NCBI GenBank assembly: GCA_024305405.1 | Contig: JAKNDB010000075.1 | Span: 1,411,602-1,475,601 of the forward strand | Reading direction: 5' to 3' | Length of the DNA: 64,000 bases | DNA from: Dirofilaria immitis | Lineage: Eukaryota > Nematoda > Chromadorea > Rhabditida > Onchocercidae | Shown here: piece by piece, positions 58,587-64,000 of the stretch | Layout of the letters: each line of letters starts with the position of its first letter | Numbering within the stretch: position 1 is the stretch's first letter | Notes under the pieces: generated by a model | Database searches by the model: none | What the model was told of the DNA's origin: nothing | What the model saw: only the letters and a program-made list of their open reading frames with translations | Made by a program: the position numbers and the translations under genes

Positions 58587-58688
58587 AACAAACGATCCGA
58601 TATGAGTAGTAAGCGGTACAATGGTGAGAATTTTTAAAGCATTGATAGAAAATATGGGAATTTGATAGATATTTTTGTAATTGATTAT

Positions 58689-58807
58689 GTCTACGACCAT
58701 ACCACGTTGAAAGCACGACATCTCGTCCGATCTGTCAAGTTAAGCAACGTTGGGCCTGGTTAGTACTTGGATCGGAGACGGCCTGGGAATCCCAGGTGTT
58801 GTAGACA
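58689..58807 (+). rRNA. 5S rRNA, unit 29
   Basis: 119 nt, GGATCGG form. Confidence 0.97.
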
Positions 58808-58909
58808 TTTTTGTTTTTTGAAAACTTTTCATTATTATTATTATTATTATTAATCAAGCCATTTTTCGATGCACTAAAATGATATATGAATGAAGGAATG
58901 ATATTTGAC

Positions 58910-59009
58910 GGTTTAATTACCCAAGTTTGAGGTAATTGAATGTTTCAGCCCAGAATTATATCTGCTGTGGCTTGAAATGAAATTTTGGAAAGTCCTACAT
59001 TAGTGGGAC
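58910..59009 (+). ncRNA. SL1 RNA, unit 30
   Basis: Same as unit 2. Spacer S. Confidence 0.97.
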
Positions 59010-59111
59010 AACAAACGATCCGATATGAGTAGTAAGCGGTACAATGGTGAGAATTTTTAAAGCATTGATAGAAAATATGGGAATTTGATAGATATTTTTG
59101 TAATTGATTAT

Positions 59112-59229
59112 GTCTACGACCATACCACGTTGAAAGCACGACATCTCGTCCGATCTGTCAAGTTAAGCAACGTTGGGCCTGGTTAGTACTTGATCGGAGA
59201 CGGCCTGGGAATCCCAGGTGTTGTAGACA
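59112..59229 (+). rRNA. 5S rRNA, unit 30
   Basis: 118 nt, G-deleted class. Confidence 0.95.
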
Positions 59230-59331
59230 TTTTTTGTTTTTGAAAACTTTTCATTATTATTATTATTATTATTAATCAAGCCATTTTTCGATGCACTAAA
59301 ATGATATATGAATGAAGGAATGATATTTGAC

Positions 59332-59431
59332 GGTTTAATTACCCAAGTTTGAGGTAATTGAATGTTTCAGCCCAGAATTATATCTGCTGTGGCTTGAAAT
59401 GAAATTTTGGAAAGTCCTACATTAGTGGGAC
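59332..59431 (+). ncRNA. SL1 RNA, unit 31
   Basis: Same as unit 2. Spacer S. Confidence 0.97.
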
Positions 59432-59533
59432 AACAAACGATCCGATATGAGTAGTAAGCGGTACAATGGTGAGAATTTTTAAAGCATTGATAGAAAATAT
59501 GGGAATTTGATAGATATTTTTGTAATTGATTAT

Positions 59534-59652
59534 GTCTACGACCATACCACGTTGAAAGCACGACATCTCGTCCGATCTGTCAAGTTAAGCAACGTTGGGC
59601 CTGGTTAGTACTTGGATCGGAGACGGCCTGGGAATCCCAGGTGTTGTAGACA
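59534..59652 (+). rRNA. 5S rRNA, unit 31
   Basis: 119 nt, GGATCGG form. Confidence 0.97.
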
Positions 59653-59752
59653 TTTTTTGTTTTTTGAAAACTTTTCATTATTATTATTATTATTAATCAA
59701 GCCATTTTTCGATGCACTAAAATGATATATGAATGAAGGAATGATATTTGAC

Positions 59753-59852
59753 GGTTTAATTACCCAAGTTTGAGGTAATTGAATGTTTCAGCCCAGAATT
59801 ATATCTGCTGTGGCTTGAAATGAAATTTTGGAAAGTCCTACATTAGTGGGAC
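59753..59852 (+). ncRNA. SL1 RNA, unit 32
   Basis: Same as unit 2. Spacer S. Confidence 0.97.
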
Positions 59853-59954
59853 AACAAACGATCCGATATGAGTAGTAAGCGGTACAATGGTGAGAATTTT
59901 TAAAGCATTGATAGAAAATATGGGAATTTGATAGATATTTTTGTAATTGATTAT

Positions 59955-60073
59955 GTCTACGACCATACCACGTTGAAAGCACGACATCTCGTCCGATCTG
60001 TCAAGTTAAGCAACGTTGGGCCTGGTTAGTACTTGGATCGGAGACGGCCTGGGAATCCCAGGTGTTGTAGACA
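59955..60073 (+). rRNA. 5S rRNA, unit 32
   Basis: 119 nt, GGATCGG form. Confidence 0.97.
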
Positions 60074-60173
60074 TTTTTTGTTTTTTGAAAACTTTTCATT
60101 ATTATTATTATTATTAATCAAGCCATTTTTCGATGCACTAAAATGATATATGAATGAAGGAATGATATTTGAC

Positions 60174-60273
60174 GGTTTAATTACCCAAGTTTGAGGTAAT
60201 TGAATGTTTCAGCCCAGAATTATATCTGCTGTGGCTTGAAATGAAATTTTGGAAAGTCCTACATTAGTGGGAC
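60174..60273 (+). ncRNA. SL1 RNA, unit 33
   Basis: RNA part same as unit 2. Spacer M with further indels (AGAGCAGCATTG; TTGATATTTTTAATTG). Confidence 0.95.
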
Positions 60274-60373
60274 AACAAACGATCCGATATGAGTAGTAAG
60301 CGGTACAATGGTGAGAATTTTTAGAGCAGCATTGATAGAAAAATATGGGAATTTGATATTTTTAATTGATTAT

Positions 60374-60491
60374 GTCTACGACCATACCACGTTGAAAGCA
60401 CGACATCTCGTCCGATCTGTCAAGCGCGCAAACGTTGGGCCTGGTTAGTACTTGATCGGAGACGGCCTGGGAATCCCAGGTGTTGTAGACA
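60374..60491 (+). rRNA. 5S rRNA, unit 33, altered
   Basis: 118 nt; reads TCAAGCGCGCAAACG where all others have TCAAGTTA(A)GCAACG, plus the G deletion. The change is in the internal promoter A-block region, so it is possibly inactive. Confidence 0.88.
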
Positions 60492-60589
60492 TTTTTGTTT
60501 TTGAAAACTTTTCATTATTATTATTATTATTAATCAAGCCATTTTTCGATGCACTAAAATGATATATGAATGAAGGAATGATATTTGAC

Positions 60590-60689
60590 GGTTTAATTAC
60601 CCAAGTTTGAGGTAATTGAATGTTTCAGCCCAGAATTATATCTGCTGTGGCTTGAAATGAAATTTTGGAAAGTCCTACATTAGTGGGAC
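60590..60689 (+). ncRNA. SL1 RNA, unit 34
   Basis: Same as unit 2. Spacer L with two bases fewer (TTTTTAGCAGAA). Confidence 0.97.
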
Positions 60690-60803
60690 AACAAACGATC
60701 CGATATGAGTAGTAAGCGGTACAATGGTGAGAATTTTTAGCAGAATTTTTAAAGCATTGATAGAAAATATGGGAATTTGATAGATATTTTTGTAATTGAT
60801 TAT

Positions 60804-60922
60804 GTCTACGACCATACCACGTTGAAAGCACGACATCTCGTCCGATCTGTCAAGTTAAGCAACGTTGGGCCTGGTTAGTACTTGATCGGAGACGGCCTGG
60901 GAATCCCAGGTGTTGTGAGACA
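60804..60922 (+). rRNA. 5S rRNA, unit 34
   Basis: 119 nt; G-deleted class, with an extra G in the terminal stem (GTTGTGAGACA). Confidence 0.93.
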
Positions 60923-61024
60923 TTTTTTGTTTTTGAAAACTTTTCATTATTATTATTATTATTATTAATCAAGCCATTTTTCGATGCACTAAAATGATAT
61001 ATGAATGAAGGAATGATATTTGAC

Positions 61025-61124
61025 GGTTTAATTACCCAAGTTTGAGGTAATTGAATGTTTCAGCCCAGAATTATATCTGCTGTGGCTTGAAATGAAATTT
61101 TGGAAAGTCCTACATTAGTGGGAC
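61025..61124 (+). ncRNA. SL1 RNA, unit 35
   Basis: Same as unit 2. Spacer L. Confidence 0.97.
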
Positions 61125-61239
61125 AACAAACGATCCGATATGAGTAGTAAGCGGTACAATGGTGAGAATTTTAGAGCAGAATTTTTAAAGCATTGATAGA
61201 AAATATGGGAATTTGATAGATATTTTTGTAATTGATTAT

Positions 61240-61358
61240 GTCTACGACCATACCACGTTGAAAGCACGACATCTCGTCCGATCTGTCAAGTTAAGCAACG
61301 TTGGGCCTGGTTAGTACTTGGATCGGAGACGGCCTGGGAATCCCAGGTGTTGTAGACA
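61240..61358 (+). rRNA. 5S rRNA, unit 35
   Basis: 119 nt, GGATCGG form. Confidence 0.97.
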
Positions 61359-61461
61359 TTTTTTGTTTTTTGAAAACTTTTCATTATTATTATTATTATT
61401 ATTAATCAAGCCATTTTTCGATGCACTAAAATGATATATGAATGAAGGAATGATATTTGAC

Positions 61462-61561
61462 GGTTTAATTACCCAAGTTTGAGGTAATTGAATGTTTCAG
61501 CCCAGAATTATATCTGCTGTGGCTTGAAATGAAATTTTGGAAAGTCCTACATTAGTGGGAC
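61462..61561 (+). ncRNA. SL1 RNA, unit 36
   Basis: Same as unit 2. Spacer S. Confidence 0.97.
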
Positions 61562-61663
61562 AACAAACGATCCGATATGAGTAGTAAGCGGTACAATGGT
61601 GAGAATTTTTAAAGCATTGATAGAAAATATGGGAATTTGATAGATATTTTTGTAATTGATTAT

Positions 61664-61781
61664 GTCTACGACCATACCACGTTGAAAGCACGACATCTCG
61701 TCCGATCTGTCAAGTTAAGCAACGTTGGGCCTGGTTAGTACTTGATCGGAGACGGCCTGGGAATCCCAGGTGTTGTAGACA
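61664..61781 (+). rRNA. 5S rRNA, unit 36
   Basis: 118 nt, G-deleted class. Confidence 0.95.
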
Positions 61782-61882
61782 TTTTTTGTTTTTTGAAAAC
61801 TTTTCATTATTATTATTATTATTATCAATCGCCATTTTTCGATGCACTAAAATGATATATGAATGAAGGAATGATATTTGAC

Positions 61883-61982
61883 GGTTTAATTACCCAAGTT
61901 TGAGGTAATTGAATGTTTCAGCCCAGAATTATATCTGCTGTGGCTTGAAATGAAATTTTGGAAAGTCCTACATTAGTGGGAC
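61883..61982 (+). ncRNA. SL1 RNA, unit 37
   Basis: Same as unit 2. The ATT tract upstream ends ATTATCAATCGCC. Spacer S, one T shorter. Confidence 0.97.
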
Positions 61983-62083
61983 AACAAACGATCCGATATG
62001 AGTAGTAAGCGGTACAATGGTGAGAATTTTAAAGCATTGATAGAAAATATGGGAATTTGATAGATATTTTTGTAATTGATTAT

Positions 62084-62205
62084 GTCTACGACCATACCAC
62101 GTTGAAAGCATCGACATCTCGTCCGATCTGTCAAGTTAAGCAACGTTGGGCCTGGTTAGTACTTGTTGATCGGAGACGGCCTGGGAATCCCAGGTGTTGT
62201 AGACA
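62084..62205 (+). rRNA. 5S rRNA, unit 37, altered
   Basis: 122 nt; T inserted as in unit 17 (AGCATCGACATC) and ACTTGTTGATCGG in the internal promoter. Confidence 0.9.
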
Positions 62206-62305
62206 TTTTTTGTTTTTTGAAAACTTTTCATTATTATTATTATTATTAATCAAGCCATTTTTCGATGCACTAAAATGATATATGAATGAAGGAATGATAT
62301 TTGAC

Positions 62306-62405
62306 GGTTTAATTACCCAAGTTTGAGGTAATTGAATGTTTCAGCCCAGAATTATATCTGCTGTGGCTTGAAATGAAATTTTGGAAAGTCCTACATTAGT
62401 GGGAC
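62306..62405 (+). ncRNA. SL1 RNA, unit 38
   Basis: Same as unit 2. Spacer L. Confidence 0.97.
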
Positions 62406-62521
62406 AACAAACGATCCGATATGAGTAGTAAGCGGTACAATGGTGAGAATTTTTAGAGCAGAATTTTTAAAGCATTGATAGAAAATATGGGAATTTGATA
62501 GATATTTTTGTAATTGATTAT

Positions 62522-62640
62522 GTCTACGACCATACCACGTTGAAAGCACGACATCTCGTCCGATCTGTCAAGTTAAGCAACGTTGGGCCTGGTTAGTACT
62601 TGGATCGGAGACGGCCTGGGAATCCCAGGTGTTGTAGACA
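62522..62640 (+). rRNA. 5S rRNA, unit 38
   Basis: 119 nt, GGATCGG form. Confidence 0.97.
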
Positions 62641-62737
62641 TTTTTTGTTTTTTGAAAACTTTTCATTATTATTATTATTAATCAAGCCATTTTTCGATGC
62701 ACTAAAATGATATATGAATGAAGCAATGATATTTGAC

Positions 62738-62837
62738 GGTTTAATTACCCAAGTTTGAGGTAATTGAATGTTTCAGCCCAGAATTATATCTGCTGTGGCT
62801 TGAAATGAAATTTTGGAAAGTCCTACATTAGTGGGAC
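62738..62837 (+). ncRNA. SL1 RNA, unit 39
   Basis: Same as unit 2. The upstream block has GAAGCAATG for GAAGGAATG. Spacer L. Confidence 0.97.
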
Positions 62838-62953
62838 AACAAACGATCCGATATGAGTAGTAAGCGGTACAATGGTGAGAATTTTTAGAGCAGAATTTTT
62901 AAAGCATTGATAGAAAATATGGGAATTTGATAGATATTTTTGTAATTGATTAT

Positions 62954-63072
62954 GTCTACGACCATACCACGTTGAAAGCACGACATCTCGTCCGATCTGT
63001 CAAGTTAAGCAACGTTGGGCCTGGTTAGTACTTGGATCGGAGACGGCCTGGGAATCCCAGGTGTTGTAGACA
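62954..63072 (+). rRNA. 5S rRNA, unit 39
   Basis: 119 nt, GGATCGG form. Confidence 0.97.
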
Positions 63073-63172
63073 TTTTTTGTTTTTTGAAAACTTTTCATTA
63101 TTATTATTATTATTAATCAAGCCATTTTTCGATGCACTAAAATGATATATGAATGAAGGAATGATATTTGAC

Positions 63173-63272
63173 GGTTTAATTACCCAAGTTTGAGGTAATT
63201 GAATGTTTCAGCCCAGAATTATATCTGCTGTGGCTTGAAATGAAATTTTGGAAAGTCCTACATTAGTGGGAC
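63173..63272 (+). ncRNA. SL1 RNA, unit 40
   Basis: Same as unit 2. Spacer S. Confidence 0.97.
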
Positions 63273-63374
63273 AACAAACGATCCGATATGAGTAGTAAGC
63301 GGTACAATGGTGAGAATTTTTAAAGCATTGATAGAAAATATGGGAATTTGATAGATATTTTTGTAATTGATTAT

Positions 63375-63491
63375 GTCTACGACCATACCACGTTGAAAGC
63401 ACGACATCTCGTCCGATCTGTCAAGTTAGCAACGTTGGGCCTGGTTAGTACTTGATCGGAGACGGCCTGGGAATCCCAGGTGTTGTAGACA
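63375..63491 (+). rRNA. 5S rRNA, unit 40
   Basis: 117 nt; one A missing as in unit 1 (AAGTTAGC) and G-deleted class. Confidence 0.92.
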
Positions 63492-63593
63492 TTTTTTGTT
63501 TTTGAAAACTTTTCATTATTATTATTATTATTATTAATCAAGCCATTTTTCGATGCACTAAAATGATATATGAATGAAGGAATGATATTTGAC

Positions 63594-63693
63594 GGTTTAA
63601 TTACCCAAGTTTGAGGTAATTGAATGTTTCAGCCCAGAATTATATCTGCTGTGGCTTGAAATGAAATTTTGGAAAGTCCTACATTAGTGGGAC
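63594..63693 (+). ncRNA. SL1 RNA, unit 41
   Basis: Same as unit 2. Spacer S. Confidence 0.97.
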
Positions 63694-63795
63694 AACAAAC
63701 GATCCGATATGAGTAGTAAGCGGTACAATGGTGAGAATTTTTAAAGCATTGATAGAAAATATGGGAATTTGATAGATATTTTTGTAATTGATTAT

Positions 63796-63913
63796 GTTCT
63801 ACGACCATACCACGTTGAAAGCACGACATCTCGTCCGATCTGTCAAGTTAGCAACGTTGGGCCTGGTTAGTACTTGGATCGGAGACGGCCTGGAATCCCA
63901 GGTGTTGTAGACA
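63796..63913 (+). rRNA. 5S rRNA, unit 41
   Basis: 118 nt with three separate indels: GTTCTACG (extra T), AAGTTAGC (A lost), CCTGGAATCC (G lost). The flank also differs (TTTTTGTTGTTTTG). Confidence 0.9.
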
Positions 63914-64000
63914 TTTTTGTTGTTTTGAAAACTTTCATTATTATTATTATTAATCAAGCCATTTTTCGATGCACTAAAATGATATATGAATGAAGGAATG

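Larger units (their letters stand above)
46549..64000 (+). repeat. tandem SL1 RNA / 5S rRNA array, 41 units in window
   Basis: Each unit holds, in the same orientation, an SL1 RNA gene, a spacer, a 5S rRNA gene ending in a T-run, an ATT microsatellite (5-8 triplets) and a conserved block before the next SL1. SL1 starts advance by 419-437 bp (mean about 426). The SL1-to-5S spacer comes in classes used below: S (short, GAGAATTTTTAAAGC), L (long, with 12-14 extra bases AGAGCAGAATTTTT) and M (partial form). 15 units are L, 23 S and 3 M. The window ends inside the promoter block of unit 42, so the true length is unknown. Such arrays are homogenised by unequal exchange and conversion (established for 5S genes). 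SL1 is Pol II-transcribed and 5S Pol III-transcribed. Confidence 0.98.

Noticed and set aside
62057..62278. Plus-strand 73-codon frame through 5S in unit 37
   Set aside because: Produced by the indels of that 5S copy; it reads through the rRNA gene.
46274..63829. Repeated minus-strand frames of 64-68 codons (MLSTWYGRRHNQ...) in many array units
   Set aside because: They run antisense across the 5S start, spacer and SL1 RNA. They exist only where the short spacer keeps the frame, and repeat because the unit repeats. Not genes.
1..64000. Bacterial endosymbiont (Wolbachia) insertions or transposons
   Set aside because: I saw no transposase, reverse transcriptase, long terminal repeats or bacterial-type genes anywhere in the window.

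Overview
This is nuclear DNA from a nematode, most likely a spirurine (clade III, filaria-like) worm. Three things support this. (i) The right quarter is a tandem array in which every unit carries a spliced-leader SL1 RNA gene (22-nt leader beginning GGTTTAATTACCCAAG) and a 5S rRNA gene on the same strand; this same-strand linkage is known from filarial and ascarid nematodes, whereas C. elegans has the two genes in opposite orientation. (ii) The left gene is a clear orthologue of nematode AHR-1. (iii) Introns and spacers are extremely AT-rich and full of simple repeats. I cannot name the species.

Layout. 1-19768, + strand: ahr-1, the bHLH-PAS aryl hydrocarbon receptor orthologue, split into about 18 exons. 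The window opens about 4 nt inside the first coding exon, which is followed by a 5.3-kb intron; a second intron of 5.2 kb follows the bHLH exons. A tRNA-Gly(GCC) gene sits inside a late intron on the same strand. The gene ends with the conserved ISEVTN..LLG C-terminus and an AATAAA. 19769-24132: gene-free convergent spacer. 24133-26532, - strand: a six-exon gene for a 471-residue PDZ protein of the tamalin/GRASP-CYTIP type, tail-to-tail with ahr-1. 26600-45200: about 19 kb of gene-poor, microsatellite- and minisatellite-rich DNA with several perfect palindromes and only one or two weak coding candidates. 45200-46500: a degenerate border zone holding decayed SL1 and 5S relics, one of them inverted. 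46549-64000: 41 SL1/5S units of about 420-435 bp, running off the right edge.

The two protein genes have no obvious functional link. The array supplies the SL1 RNA used for trans-splicing and the 5S rRNA for ribosomes. The most unusual points are: a decayed duplicate of one ahr-1 exon beside a splice junction that does not join cleanly; two phase-consistent readings of a CAA/CAG tract in ahr-1 (polyGln or polyThr); two co-existing 5S sequence classes differing by a G in the internal promoter; and the inverted SL1 relic with a mutated leader copy at the array border. Exon boundaries were set by hand from GT/AG sites, reading phase and resemblance to C. elegans AHR-1 as remembered; no alignment was run.
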